This document shows positions 16,862 to 25,855 of a stretch of 64,000 bases of DNA, in pieces. Both the position numbers and the translations under genes were made by a program. Numbering within the stretch: the first letter of the stretch is position 1; each line of letters begins with the position of its first letter. The notes beneath the pieces were generated by a model, which was not told where the DNA came from, ran no database searches, and saw only the letters and a program-made list of their open reading frames with translations. Origin of the DNA: JAGWRI01 sp035700805 (GTDB lineage Bacteria; Gemmatimonadota; Gemmatimonadetes; Gemmatimonadales; Gemmatimonadaceae); NCBI GenBank assembly GCA_035700805.1, contig DASSOG010000003.1, forward strand, positions 52,502-116,501, in the 5' to 3' direction.

Positions 16862-17941
16862 ATGGCACAGCCCGTGAATCTTGCAGAGCTCGAGGCCCTG
16901 GCCCGCGAGCGTCTCCCGCAGATGGTGTACGACTACTACGCGGGCGGAGCCAACGACGAGATCACGCTCAACGCCAACCGCACCGCGTGGGAAGCGGTGC
17001 GCCTGCGTCCGCGGGTGCTGGTGGACGTGAGCCACGTGGACACGAGCACCACCGTCCTCGGCCGCAAGCTGACCATGCCGCTCCTGACGGCGCCGTGCGG
17101 CTTCAACGGGTTGGCGCACGCAGGAGGTGAGGCCGCCGTGGCCCGCGCGGCGGCGGCCGCTGGCGTGGTACAGGTGGTCAGCACGGTGTCCACCACATCC
17201 CTGGAAGACGTTGCCGCTGCCGCGCCGGGTGGCTGGCGCTGGTTCCAGCTTTACTGCTACCGCGATCGCGAGGTTACGCGGTCGCTGGTGCAGCGTGCGG
17301 AGGCCGCCGGGTACCGCGCCATCTGCGTGACGGCGGACGTTCCATACCTTGGTCGTCGCGAGCGCGAAATCCGCACCGGCTTCCACCTGCCGCCGGGTGT
17401 GACGCTCAAGAACCTGGAGCCGTACGCCACCGCGGCGGAACTTGGCGCCGCCGAGCGTGACTCGGCGCTGCGCAAGTACGTGAACGCGTTGTGGGATCCC
17501 AGCCTGGACTGGAGCTCCATTGCCTGGATTCGGTCGCTCACCACGCTGCCAGTCGTGGTGAAGGGCATTCTGGCCGGCGAGGATGCCGTGCGGGCTCTGG
17601 AACACGGGGCGTCTGGGATCATCGTGTCCAACCACGGCGGTCGGCAGCTGGACGGCGCCATACCCACGGCTGCGGCGCTGACGGAAGTGGTCCAGGCCGT
17701 TGGTGGCCGCCTGGAAGTGCTGGTGGACGGCGGTATCCGGCGCGGATCGCACGTGGTGGCCGCGTTGGCCATGGGGGCCACGGCCGTGCTGATCGGCCGG
17801 CCATACCTGTGGGGGCTGGCCGTGGGCGGTGAGGCTGGTGTGCGGGAGGTGCTGGAAGCGTTCCGCAATGAGATTTCACTGACCATGGCGCTGTGCGGCC
17901 GCGTGAACGTGGCCGGGCTGGACGCGCGGCTGGTGGCGTAG
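16862..17941 (+). CDS. FMN-dependent alpha-hydroxy-acid oxidase/dehydrogenase (LldD/GlcO-like)
   Basis: 359 residues, single TIM-barrel. 'MVYDYYAGGANDEITL' holds the conserved YYAGGA at the N-terminus. 'PLLTAPCGF', 'VVSTVSTTSLEDV' and 'WFQLYCYRD' line the FMN and substrate pocket. 'VVKGILAGEDA' supplies the FMN lysine, 'SNHGGRQLDGAI' the catalytic histidine and substrate arginine, and 'VLVDGGIRRGSHV' the phosphate-binding loop. It would oxidise lactate, glycolate or a related 2-hydroxy acid in the cytoplasm; specificity cannot be read. It stands alone, divergent from the spermidine-synthase-like gene. Confidence 0.9.
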   Translation: MAQPVNLAELEALARERLPQMVYDYYAGGANDEITLNANRTAWEAVRLRPRVLVDVSHVDTSTTVLGRKLTMPLLTAPCGFNGLAHAGGEAAVARAAAAAGVVQVVSTVSTTSLEDVAAAAPGGWRWFQLYCYRDREVTRSLVQRAEAAGYRAICVTADVPYLGRREREIRTGFHLPPGVTLKNLEPYATAAELGAAERDSALRKYVNALWDPSLDWSSIAWIRSLTTLPVVVKGILAGEDAVRALEHGASGIIVSNHGGRQLDGAIPTAAALTEVVQAVGGRLEVLVDGGIRRGSHVVAALAMGATAVLIGRPYLWGLAVGGEAGVREVLEAFRNEISLTMALCGRVNVAGLDARLVA

Positions 17942-18032
17942 CAGTTGGATGGTGTGCAGCCGGTCGGCGTCAGGTGCAACCTCTCGCGGTACCGGGCCGT
18001 ACGACGGATGAACCCCCGCTCTGGAGTTGCGC

Positions 18033-18329
18033 ATGCAGTTGAACGATCTCATTGCCGCGATCCTGGTCTTCACCTTTTCCGTGATCTGCGTGGGGTCCCT
18101 CACGAAGATCACGCTGGCCTTCCTGAATCGAAAGGCGTCCAAGGCCATGCTGCCGCCGGATCTCGATGAACGCCTGAGCCGCATCGAGCAGATTGTGGAG
18201 ACGACGGCGGTGGAGGTGGAGCGGGTGTCGGAGGCGCAGCGGTTCACGGCCAAGGTGCTGGCGGAGCGCTCGGCGCCGGGCGGGTTGCCAGCCAGTCACG
18301 CGCATGGGCGGGTGAACACGCCGCACTGA
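18033..18329 (+). CDS. Small single-pass membrane protein of unknown function
   Basis: 98 residues from the ATG at 18033, preceded by CTGGAG at suitable spacing. One membrane helix (about 5-29, 'LIAAILVFTFSVICVGSLTKIT') is followed by a short basic segment. An amphipathic helix then follows ('LDERLSRIEQIVETTAVEVERVSEAQRF'), probably a coiled coil. The pattern is common in small envelope-anchored proteins with no known function. It lies alone between the hydroxy-acid oxidase and the ABC metal importer genes. Confidence 0.65.
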   Translation: MQLNDLIAAILVFTFSVICVGSLTKITLAFLNRKASKAMLPPDLDERLSRIEQIVETTAVEVERVSEAQRFTAKVLAERSAPGGLPASHAHGRVNTPH

Positions 18330-18485
18330 GGCACTCGCGGGTCCCCGACGCTGGAGCGGGTGCCTCGACCTGTTGCAGGGAGCGCTCAATGTGCTCGTAC
18401 GTGAAGGCGGTGGCCGGCGTGATGCACGCCGAGCCGGCCCGCCCGCGCTTTCGCGACCTTGACGCCGTCGGTAACCTTCACGGCC

Positions 18486-19196
18486 ATGCCCCCCGCCCTC
18501 GAGGTCCAGCGCCTGTCGGTCAGCTTCGGTCACGACCGGGTCCTGTCCGACTTGTCGTTCACCGTGGACGCCGGGAGCACGCTGGCCATCCTCGGCCCCA
18601 ATGGGGCGGGCAAGACCGTGCTCTTCCGCGCGCTCATCGGCACGCTGCCGTACGAGGGCACCGTGCGCTGGGCGCCGGGCACGCGCATCGGGTACGTCCC
18701 CCAGAAGCTGGATCTGGATCGCAGCCTGCCGCTCACCGGCCTGGAGTTCCTGCAGGCCAAGGCGCGAGTGAGCGCGACGTCGGAAGACGAGATTGCGCGC
18801 GTGCTCGATGCCGTAAACCTGGGCGCACGCGCCGCGTCGCAACCCATCGGGACGCTGTCCGGCGGCCAGTTCCAGCGCCTGCTGGTGGCCTTCGCGTTGA
18901 TGGGGCGGCCCACCGTGTTGCTCTTTGACGAACCGACCGCCGGGGTGGACCAGCCGGGTGAGGAGAATATCTACGCCCTCTTTCGCGAGCTGCAGCGGGC
19001 GCACGGCTTCACGCTGCTGCTCATCTCGCACGAGCTGAGCCTGGTGTATCGCTATGCCGACAACGTGCTGTGCCTCTCGCGTCGCGCCTCGTGCTTCGGG
19101 CCGCCGACGGAGGTGCTCACCACGGGGCGCCTGCAGGAGATGTACGGCGCGCTGGTGAAGTTCCACGATCACGCGCATGGCCATGCCGGCCATTAG
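18486..19196 (+). CDS. ABC transporter ATPase, ZnuC/MntB-like metal import
   Basis: 236 residues with all ATPase motifs: Walker A GPNGAGKT, signature LSGGQFQR, Walker B VLLFDEPTAG and switch histidine ISHE. Sequence flavour and its partner (an ABC-3 permease) place it with Zn/Mn importers. The C-terminus is histidine-rich (HDHAHGHAGH), suggesting metal sensing or buffering at the cytoplasmic face. It overlaps the permease gene by 20 bp. No periplasmic binding protein (ZnuA-type) is adjacent, so the transporter is incomplete here. An in-frame TTG at 18459 is an alternative start. Confidence 0.88.
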   Translation: MPPALEVQRLSVSFGHDRVLSDLSFTVDAGSTLAILGPNGAGKTVLFRALIGTLPYEGTVRWAPGTRIGYVPQKLDLDRSLPLTGLEFLQAKARVSATSEDEIARVLDAVNLGARAASQPIGTLSGGQFQRLLVAFALMGRPTVLLFDEPTAGVDQPGEENIYALFRELQRAHGFTLLLISHELSLVYRYADNVLCLSRRASCFGPPTEVLTTGRLQEMYGALVKFHDHAHGHAGH

Positions 19197-19959
19197 CACC
19201 CTGGTGCTGCCCGTCAGCATGGCCGTGGCCGCCGGGCTGGTGGGCGCGGTGGCCGTGATGCGGCGCATGACGCTGGCATCTGATGCGATTTCTCATATCG
19301 CGCTGCCGGGCATCGGGCTGGCGGTCCTGCTGGGCATCAACCCGCTGCTGGGCGCGCTCGCGGCGCTGGTGGCGGGCACCCTGCTCGTGTGGGCGGTGGA
19401 GCGGCAGACGCGCGTGCCCACCGAGGCGATCATCGGCGTGGTGTTTTCCGCCGCGCTGGCGCTGGGGAGCATGATGGCCTCGGGAGACGAGCTGATTGAC
19501 GCGCTGTTCGGCGGGGCGCAGGGGTCCAGCCCGCTGGAACTGACCCTGGGGCTGGTGGGCGCCGTGCTGGTGGTGGGGTTCATGGTCCGTCGGCGCAGCC
19601 AACTGGTGATCGCGCTCGTGTCGCCCGACCTGGCCCGCACCGCCGGCGTGCGGGTGGAACGGATCAACCTGCTCTTCCTCCTGGCGTTTGCGCTCACGGT
19701 CGCGCTGGGGCTGCGCTACCTCGGGGTGCTGCTTATGGGATCACTGATCATCATCCCGGCGGCCACCGCCCGGCAGGTGGCGCGGAGCCTGTCGGAAATG
19801 CAGGTGATCAGCGTCGGCGTGGCCGTCGGGGCCACGCTGGTGGGGGCCCTGGTGGGCCCGGCCCTGGGCGTGGCCGCGGGTCCGGCCACGATTGTCGCGG
19901 CGGCGGTGGTGTTCTTCCTGAGCCTGGCCATCCGCCGCGAGCCGGAGCGCGCCGCGTGA
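19177..19959 (+). CDS. ABC-3 family metal permease, ZnuB/MntC-like
   Basis: 260 residues, about eight hydrophobic segments. 'MRRMTLASDAISHIALPGIG' is the conserved ABC-3 motif (D-x-x-S-H-x-x-L-P-G) near residue 30. 'LGLRYLGVLLMGSLIIIPAATA' is the second conserved block, near residue 190. It would form the homodimeric channel of a Zn, Mn or Fe importer with the overlapping ATPase. The overlap with that gene (20 bp) implies translational coupling. Confidence 0.9.
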   Translation: MAMPAISTLVLPVSMAVAAGLVGAVAVMRRMTLASDAISHIALPGIGLAVLLGINPLLGALAALVAGTLLVWAVERQTRVPTEAIIGVVFSAALALGSMMASGDELIDALFGGAQGSSPLELTLGLVGAVLVVGFMVRRRSQLVIALVSPDLARTAGVRVERINLLFLLAFALTVALGLRYLGVLLMGSLIIIPAATARQVARSLSEMQVISVGVAVGATLVGALVGPALGVAAGPATIVAAAVVFFLSLAIRREPERAA

Positions 19960-20159
19960 GGGGCGCCCTGCTCGTGGTGATCGCGCTGGTCGTGGCCGTG
20001 CCCGCCCGCCGCCCCTGACGTCCGTTCCCTGTAGGGCAACTCCTGACGCCTGAGGGCACGATCCCTGATTGACGGCGCTCCACCGGTCCTGAAGGTTGGA
20101 GGGATCGGGCGTCCGGAAGCGGCGCGCCCGCGATCACCAATACTATCGGGAGCGTTTCC

Positions 20160-21608
20160 ATGTCCACGCGCAGTTGGGCCGAACCCTGGAAGATCAAGGT
20201 CGTCGAGCCCATCCGGATGACCGACCGTCGCGAACGCGAGGTCGCAATCCGCGAGGCCGGCTACAACACCTTCCTGCTCCGGTCCGAGGACGTGTACATC
20301 GACCTCCTCACGGACTCCGGCACGAACGCCATGTCCGACCGCCAATGGGCCGGGATGATGCTCGGCGACGAGGCCTATGCGGGTTCACGCAACTTCTACC
20401 ACCTGGAGCAGGCGGTCCACGACTACTACGGCTACGAGGAGCTGATCCCCACGCACCAGGGGCGGGGCGCCGAGCACATTCTTTCCAAGTTGCTTATATC
20501 GCCCGGCGATCACGTGGCCGGCAACATGTACTTCACCACCACGCGGGCGCACCAGGAGCTGGCCGGCGCCACGTTCCACGACGTGATCGTGCCCGAGGCG
20601 CACGACCCGCGATCGGAACACCCGTTCAAGGGGAACATTGACTTGGGGCGGCTGGCCGCGCTGGTGGGCCAGGTGGGCGCCGGGCACGTGGCGTACGTGT
20701 CCGTGGCCGCAACCGTGAACATGGCGGGCGGACAGCCCATCAGCCTGGCCAACCTGAAGGAGGTCCATGCGTTTGCCAGCGCGCGCGGCATCAAGGTGAT
20801 CCTCGACGCCACGCGCGCCGTGGAGAACGCCTGGTTCATCCAGCAGCGTGAGCCGGGACAGCGCGATCGCACCGTGGCGGAGATCCTGCTGGACCTCTGC
20901 CGCCATTCGGATGGCGCCACGATGTCGGGCAAGAAGGACAGCCTGGTGAACATCGGGGGGTGGCTGGGGCTCCGGGATGCCGAGCTGGCGGCCAGGGCCC
21001 GCAATCTGGTGGTGGTGTTCGAGGGGCTGCACACCTACGGCGGGCTGGCCGGACGCGACATGGAGGCCATGGCCCTGGGGATCGCGGAGTCCGTGCAGGA
21101 CGATCACATCCGAAGCCGCATCGGCCAGGTGCTCTATCTGGGCAATCGATTGATCGAGGCCGGGGTGCCGGTGGTGCGGCCGATTGGGGGGCACGCCGTG
21201 TTCCTGGACGCGGCGGCCATCCTGCCGCACCTCAAGCGTGAGGAGTTTCCGGCGCAGGCACTGGCAGCGGCGCTGTATGTGGACTCTGGCATCCGTTCCA
21301 TGGAGCGCGGGACCGTCTCCTCGGGGCGCGACCCGGGCACCGGGGCCAACCGCGTGCCGAAGCTGGAACTGGTGCGGCTCACGATTCCACGCCGCGTGTA
21401 CACGCAGGCGCACATGGACGTGACTGCGGAGAGCGTCGTGGGAGTGTACGCCAAGCGGGAGCGGGTAGCCGGCCTGCGCTTTTCGTACGAGCCCGAGTTC
21501 CTGCGTTTCTTCCAGGCACGGTTCGAGCCGGTGGGGGCCGCGGGGATCTTCACCGATCCGGGGTTGGCGGCTGCGGCGGAGGCTGACACACCGGGGCTGG
21601 TGCCCTAG
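20160..21608 (+). CDS. tpl: Tyrosine phenol-lyase (beta-tyrosinase)
   Basis: 482 residues, a PLP enzyme of the beta-eliminating lyase family that splits tyrosine to phenol, pyruvate and ammonia. The PLP lysine is in MSGKKDSLVNIGG (Lys259). Features that separate it from tryptophanase are present: 'SMERG' with the arginine that binds the phenol ring side, and 'LRFFQARF' near the C-terminus. 'YGGLAGRDMEAMA' and 'GGHAVFLDA' match the lyase family. Length is near the usual 456 plus a short tail. GGGAG lies before the ATG. It stands without an adjacent tyrosine transporter or TyrR-like regulator. Confidence 0.9.
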   Translation: MSTRSWAEPWKIKVVEPIRMTDRREREVAIREAGYNTFLLRSEDVYIDLLTDSGTNAMSDRQWAGMMLGDEAYAGSRNFYHLEQAVHDYYGYEELIPTHQGRGAEHILSKLLISPGDHVAGNMYFTTTRAHQELAGATFHDVIVPEAHDPRSEHPFKGNIDLGRLAALVGQVGAGHVAYVSVAATVNMAGGQPISLANLKEVHAFASARGIKVILDATRAVENAWFIQQREPGQRDRTVAEILLDLCRHSDGATMSGKKDSLVNIGGWLGLRDAELAARARNLVVVFEGLHTYGGLAGRDMEAMALGIAESVQDDHIRSRIGQVLYLGNRLIEAGVPVVRPIGGHAVFLDAAAILPHLKREEFPAQALAAALYVDSGIRSMERGTVSSGRDPGTGANRVPKLELVRLTIPRRVYTQAHMDVTAESVVGVYAKRERVAGLRFSYEPEFLRFFQARFEPVGAAGIFTDPGLAAAAEADTPGLVP

Positions 21609-21617
21609 TATTCGGGG

Positions 21618-22154
21618 ATGCAAACCCTGCATCCCGTGTTCCGAGTGGCCCTGTTTGCCGGCGTGGCCGTCGCGCTGGCGGCGCCTGCCGTGCAGGCCCA
21701 GCGCGGTCGCCGCTCACCGATCTCCAAGCAGGACAAGCCGCACCTGGTCACGTCCGACTCCGTGGAGCGGCTGAACCCCATTTCGCCGCTCATTGCCCGC
21801 CGACGGGAGCTCGGGATTCCCGACTCGGTCATCGGGAAGCTGGGCACGATCCTCTCGCGGCTGGACGCCACCAATGCGCGGGCGCTCGGCCAGGTGGATT
21901 CGCTGGCGGCGCATCCCGGTGGACCGCCCGCCCTCTCGGACGAGGCGCTGCGCGAGGGAGCGCGCGGGCTGCCCGGCGGCACCGTGACGCTGGACCTCCT
22001 GTTCGCCGAGATCGGCCACAACAACGACGACGCGGCAGCCGAGGTGCTGAAGCTGCTGTCGGGCAAGGTGGCGGACCGGGCGCGCGACGTGATGAACGAC
22101 CAGAAGAAGAAGCTGGCCCAGCTCCTGCTCGACAGTCGAGGGTATGCCAGGTGA
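21618..22154 (+). CDS. Exported helical protein of unknown function
   Basis: 178 residues with a Sec signal peptide ending at VQAQRG (about 27). The mature part is basic and helical ('RRRELGIPDSVIGKLGTILSRLDATNARALGQVDSLAAH', 'AAEVLKLLSGKVADRARDVM'). It resembles Spy/CpxP-like periplasmic helical proteins in length and texture, but no LTxxQ motif is seen, so function is not assigned. It starts 9 bp after the tyrosine phenol-lyase stop and may be cotranscribed with it. Confidence 0.65.
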   Translation: MQTLHPVFRVALFAGVAVALAAPAVQAQRGRRSPISKQDKPHLVTSDSVERLNPISPLIARRRELGIPDSVIGKLGTILSRLDATNARALGQVDSLAAHPGGPPALSDEALREGARGLPGGTVTLDLLFAEIGHNNDDAAAEVLKLLSGKVADRARDVMNDQKKKLAQLLLDSRGYAR

Positions 22155-22314
22155 GCGCCGGGGTCGGGATGTGACGCGGATCGCTCCCCGCGAGGTGCTA
22201 TGAGGGGCGTGCTGACAATTCCTTTACGACTCAAGCGCTGGCACGGTGGTGGTCCGGCCGTGTATCGTGCATTCCGGCGGGTCGCCGTCATCGTTACCGG
22301 GGGAATCGAATTCC

Positions 22315-24276
22315 GTGCGTAAGACCATCCATTCGCTAGCTATTTTCGCCGCTGCCATCGGGACGGCGGCCAGTGTGGGCGCGCAGATGCCGCAGCGGCG
22401 GCAGGCGCCCGACGGGGTCGGGGTGGGGGACACGTCGATCTTTGCGACGCTCAAGTTGCCCACGCCCAACGCCTTCCGGCTGGGATCGGGCGCGCCCGGT
22501 CCCCTGTACTGGCAGAATCGGGCCGATTACGACCTGCACGCGACGCTCGACACCGGGGCGCATGTACTGCACGGCACCGAGACGCTGCGTTACACCAACA
22601 ACTCGCCGGTCACGCTCACGTACATCTGGGTGCAGGCCGAGCAGAACGCGTTCAAGGAGGGGTCGCTGAACTCCTTTGTGTACGGACCGAACACGCGTTT
22701 TGGCGCGCGCGGATTTGACGGCGGCGACGTCTTCGAGAAGGTGGAGCAGGTCCTGTCGGGCAAGAAGACCGTCCCGCTCACCACGCGCGTTTCCACGACG
22801 GTGATGCGCGTGGACCTGGCCCAGCCCCTCGGCCCCGGGCAGACCGCGACCATCAACTTCGCGTGGCATTTCGGCATCCCGGAGCATGGCGCCGACCGCA
22901 TGGGGTACGACGGCTCGCTGTTCGAGATTGCGCAATGGTACCCCGCGGTGTGCGTGTATGACGACGTGAAGGGCTGGAACATCGAACCGTACCTGGGGCA
23001 GGGCGAGTTCTATCGCGAGTACGGCACCTTCAACCTGGCCGTGACCGTACCGGCGGGCTACATCGTGGGCGCCACCGGCACCTTGCAGAACCCAAAGGAA
23101 GTGCTGACCAGCACCCAGATCTCGCGCCTGGCGGCGGCCTCCAAGTCCGATACGGTGATTCATATCGTGACGCAGGCGGACCTCACCAGCGGGGCGGCAC
23201 GCCCCACGCGCTCGGGTACGCAGACCTGGAAGTTCCAGGCGGAGAACGTGCGGGACGTGGCTTTTGCGACCTCGCCCGAGTACCTGTGGGATGCCACGAG
23301 CTGGAAGGGGATCCTGGCCCAGTCGTACTATCGCCCGTCGGCGGTGGATCCGTGGCACGATGCGGCGGACCAGGCGCGCATGTCCATCCTGGAATATTCC
23401 ACCCGGTGGTTCCAGTATCCGTATCCGCAGATCACGGTGGCCGAAGGGCCCATCAGCGGCATGGAATATCCTATGCTGGCCATGGAGGCCCGCAGCCGGA
23501 ACGTGTACGACCTGTACAACGTCATCACGCATGAGATCGGCCACAACTGGTTCCCGATGATCGTGGGCTCCAACGAGCGCATGCATTTCTGGATGGACGA
23601 AGGGTTCAACACCTTCATCAACACCTTCTCCGAGGCGCGGCGGTATCCGGACCAGGGCACCGAGGCGCAGCGCGAGGCCGAGGAGCGCCAGCAGGTGGAG
23701 CGCGTCCAGATGGCCGGCTTCGACACGCCCATCGACGTGGGCCCCGACCGCATCAACCCGGGCCTGCTCGGCATCAACCAGTATACCAAGACCTCCATGG
23801 CGCTGCACCTGCTGCGCAACCAGGTGCTGGGGGACAGCGCGTTTGACGACGGCTTCCGGGAATACATCCATCGATGGGCGTACAAGCACCCGACGCCGTC
23901 GGACTTCTTCCGCACCATGGAAGACGCCGGTGGCCGGCGGCTGGACTGGTTCTGGCGGGAGTTCTTCGAGACGAACGACGGGTTCGACCAGACCATCGAC
24001 ACGGTGGTGACCCGCATGGCGGGAGACACGGCGAACACGATCGTCGTGTTTGGCAACCTGGACCGCGGCGTGCTGCCCATCCTGGCCCGGTTCACCTTCT
24101 CGGACGGGAGCACGCAGGACATCGATTACCCGGCCGAGTCCTGGTATATGAACAGCACGCGCCTGGCGCGGCGGTACGCGTGGGTGGGCAAGACGCTGAC
24201 GAAGATTGAGCTGGACCCCGGGCACCTGCTGATCGATGACGATCGCAGCAACAACACCTGGGTGGGAAACCCGTAG
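22315..24276 (+). CDS. M1-family (gluzincin) metallopeptidase, exported
   Basis: 653 residues from a GTG start giving signal peptide 'RKTIHSLAIFAAAIGTAASVGAQ'. The active site is HEIGHNWFPMIVGSNERMHF followed by WMDEG: HExxH with the third zinc ligand Glu 18 residues later. 'EGPISGMEYPMLAME' is the GxMEN-like exopeptidase motif, here G-M-E-Y, as in several bacterial M1-like proteins. The N-terminal beta domain (about 60-330) and a helical C-terminal domain are present. It would cleave peptides in the periplasm or at the surface. No operon partner; a large hairpin follows. Confidence 0.88.
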   Translation: MRKTIHSLAIFAAAIGTAASVGAQMPQRRQAPDGVGVGDTSIFATLKLPTPNAFRLGSGAPGPLYWQNRADYDLHATLDTGAHVLHGTETLRYTNNSPVTLTYIWVQAEQNAFKEGSLNSFVYGPNTRFGARGFDGGDVFEKVEQVLSGKKTVPLTTRVSTTVMRVDLAQPLGPGQTATINFAWHFGIPEHGADRMGYDGSLFEIAQWYPAVCVYDDVKGWNIEPYLGQGEFYREYGTFNLAVTVPAGYIVGATGTLQNPKEVLTSTQISRLAAASKSDTVIHIVTQADLTSGAARPTRSGTQTWKFQAENVRDVAFATSPEYLWDATSWKGILAQSYYRPSAVDPWHDAADQARMSILEYSTRWFQYPYPQITVAEGPISGMEYPMLAMEARSRNVYDLYNVITHEIGHNWFPMIVGSNERMHFWMDEGFNTFINTFSEARRYPDQGTEAQREAEERQQVERVQMAGFDTPIDVGPDRINPGLLGINQYTKTSMALHLLRNQVLGDSAFDDGFREYIHRWAYKHPTPSDFFRTMEDAGGRRLDWFWREFFETNDGFDQTIDTVVTRMAGDTANTIVVFGNLDRGVLPILARFTFSDGSTQDIDYPAESWYMNSTRLARRYAWVGKTLTKIELDPGHLLIDDDRSNNTWVGNP

Positions 24277-24301
24277 GCTGAGGGTTGAGGTTCGCCAGTG
24301 A

Positions 24302-24341
24302 CCCGCAGGCCGGCGGCCGGGAACGGTTGTCGGCCTGCGGG
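24302..24341 (+). terminator. Long-stem hairpin after the M1 peptidase gene
   Basis: CCCGCAGGCCG (24302-24312) pairs perfectly with CGGCCTGCGGG (24331-24341). The stem is 11 bp with an 18-base GC-rich loop, 25 bp after the stop codon. There is no T-tract. Terminator or 3' stabiliser. Confidence 0.45.
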
Positions 24342-24450
24342 GTAGGCATGCGATCGAAGTCTGCCCGGGTCGGTCCCCCAAGGCGGGTGTAAATTTCAGG
24401 TACCGAGGCTCGGGGTCCCTTCCCGGGCCATGCTGAACTGGAGGTATCGA

Positions 24451-24849
24451 ATGCGACGAGTTCCTCTCCTGATTGCGATCATTGCTGCGTCAACGCTCGC
24501 CGCGTGCGGCAGCGAGACCATCATCGTGCCGCCCCCGTTCATTTCCAGCGATGTGGAGTACTTGAGAGTTCACGATGGGGCGGGCCGGGACACCGTTGAC
24601 GTCTCTGCCGGCCAGACGGTCCAGTTGACGGCTGACGGCCTGGATGGCGCCCTACGTGTCAAGCCGGTGAACTGGGTGACGCACTGGTTAACCAGCGATG
24701 ACGGAATCGCTACCGTCGATTCGACCGGGCTCGTGACCACCACGAGGACCGGGGGCAATGTGTGGATCATTGCCTGGATCAATCCCGATTCCAGTTCGTC
24801 GGTGACCCTCCGCGATTCCGCGCTGGTCCGGATCATCACTCCTACCTGA
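24451..24849 (+). CDS. Small lipoprotein with one bacterial Ig-like (BIG2-type) domain
   Basis: 132 residues from the ATG at 24451, which has GGAGG six bases upstream. The signal peptide 'RRVPLLIAIIAASTLAACG' ends in a lipobox. The mature part is one BIG2-like domain: 'VSAGQTVQLTADGLDG', 'WLTSDDGIATVDSTGLVTTTRTGGNVWIIA'. The 'S-D-D-G-I-A-T-V-D-S-T-G' turn is typical. It is probably displayed at the cell surface; function unknown. Convergent with the gene at 24869, 19 bp apart. Confidence 0.75.
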   Translation: MRRVPLLIAIIAASTLAACGSETIIVPPPFISSDVEYLRVHDGAGRDTVDVSAGQTVQLTADGLDGALRVKPVNWVTHWLTSDDGIATVDSTGLVTTTRTGGNVWIIAWINPDSSSSVTLRDSALVRIITPT

Positions 24850-24868
24850 CCGGACGCGCGATCGCGCC

Positions 24869-25855
24869 TTACTGGTACTGGATGTAGAGCGGCGCGGGGA
24901 AGAGGCGGAGCACCTGCAGGGGCGTCATCAGCGGGTGCCCCGCCTTTGTGTCGTTGTGGTAGAAGAGCTTGAAGCCCGTGTATTGCACCGGGTCGGCGAA
25001 GACATACGCGCGGTATGAGTCTTCCTTCAGCACCGGCGATCCCCACCCGTCCATATCAATTACCACCTGGACGCGCGGCGTCGGGCGGATCCGCTGGGCA
25101 TTCGTGACCATGTGCCAGGTGAAGCGGTGCACCACCAGCACCTTGGGCGGCAGGTTGTCGGCCGCCACCAGGCTGTCCAGCATCCCGATGACGCGATTCA
25201 CGTCCGCCGCGTCGAGGGTGCCAATGCGCTCGCCCGGTTCCCCGCCTTCCGTCATGGCGAACTCCGGATCGAGCGCCAGGTGCACGGTGGGCCGCGCCAG
25301 GTAGGGCAGCACCTGCTTCACTTCCTCGACCACCGTACTGTGCCCGGCCTGCACGTCCAGGAAGAGCAGCGCCCCCGCGCCCGTGGCCCAGCCCGCCACC
25401 TGGTCGATAAGCGAATCCGGCATGCGCGCGCGATACATGCTGTCGCGGCCGGGCGCGTCCTGCGCCACGCTCACGATCAACTGCAGCGCGGGAATTGCCG
25501 GCGTGGCCGGGTCGGCGCGCTGCCACGCCGTCACCTCGCTGTCGAGCTTGGCGAGCATTTCCTGCGGGGGGAGTTCACCCAGGATGCCCATGCGCCGGCT
25601 GCGCGGATTTCCGTAGAACGCGACAATGCGATGCCCAGGCAGGATGGCGCCGGGCAGGGCGCGCGGGGCGTCGGTGGGCCAGACGGGCCGCGGCGTCCTG
25701 GTCCGGGCAGCCACGCGCACCTCGGGTTGCGCCACCGGGGTCGGCCTGGGCGGGTTCGAGTCCGCCTGCCCCTGGGCCCGCGCCGTCACCGGCGCCGCGG
25801 CCAGCGTGAGGATGGCCGCGACCACGTGCACCGCCCGGACTGCGCCAGTCGTCAT
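24869..25855 (-). CDS. Exported protein of unknown function, possible TIM-barrel
   Basis: 328 residues with a Sec signal peptide (hydrophobic 10-22, cut near ARAQG). A Pro/Arg-rich linker follows, then an alpha/beta region whose strands end in acidic residues as in TIM barrels: 'HRIVAFYGNPRSRRMGILGE', 'ALQLIVSVAQDAPGRDSMYR', 'ALLFLDVQAGHS', 'TVHLALDPEFAM', 'KVLVVHRFTWHM', 'VQVVIDMDGWGSP'. This may be a glycoside-hydrolase-like barrel, but no known catalytic motif is recognised. Its start overlaps the hybrid kinase stop by 4 bp, making it the third gene of the TPP-riboswitch operon. Confidence 0.7.
   Translation of the reverse strand: MTTGAVRAVHVVAAILTLAAAPVTARAQGQADSNPPRPTPVAQPEVRVAARTRTPRPVWPTDAPRALPGAILPGHRIVAFYGNPRSRRMGILGELPPQEMLAKLDSEVTAWQRADPATPAIPALQLIVSVAQDAPGRDSMYRARMPDSLIDQVAGWATGAGALLFLDVQAGHSTVVEEVKQVLPYLARPTVHLALDPEFAMTEGGEPGERIGTLDAADVNRVIGMLDSLVAADNLPPKVLVVHRFTWHMVTNAQRIRPTPRVQVVIDMDGWGSPVLKEDSYRAYVFADPVQYTGFKLFYHNDTKAGHPLMTPLQVLRLFPAPLYIQYQ

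Noticed and set aside
14799..16877. A 692-codon plus-strand open frame opposite the spermidine-synthase-like gene
   Set aside because: The minus-strand protein has clear membrane and methyltransferase motifs; the plus frame is Gln/His/Arg-rich shadow.
18330..18485. Short open frames between the small membrane protein and the ABC ATPase
   Set aside because: No ribosome binding site, no motif and no support on either strand; treated as intergenic.
22336..24381. A 681-codon minus-strand open frame opposite the M1 peptidase
   Set aside because: The plus frame carries a signal peptide and HExxH-x18-E; the minus frame has no recognisable motif.
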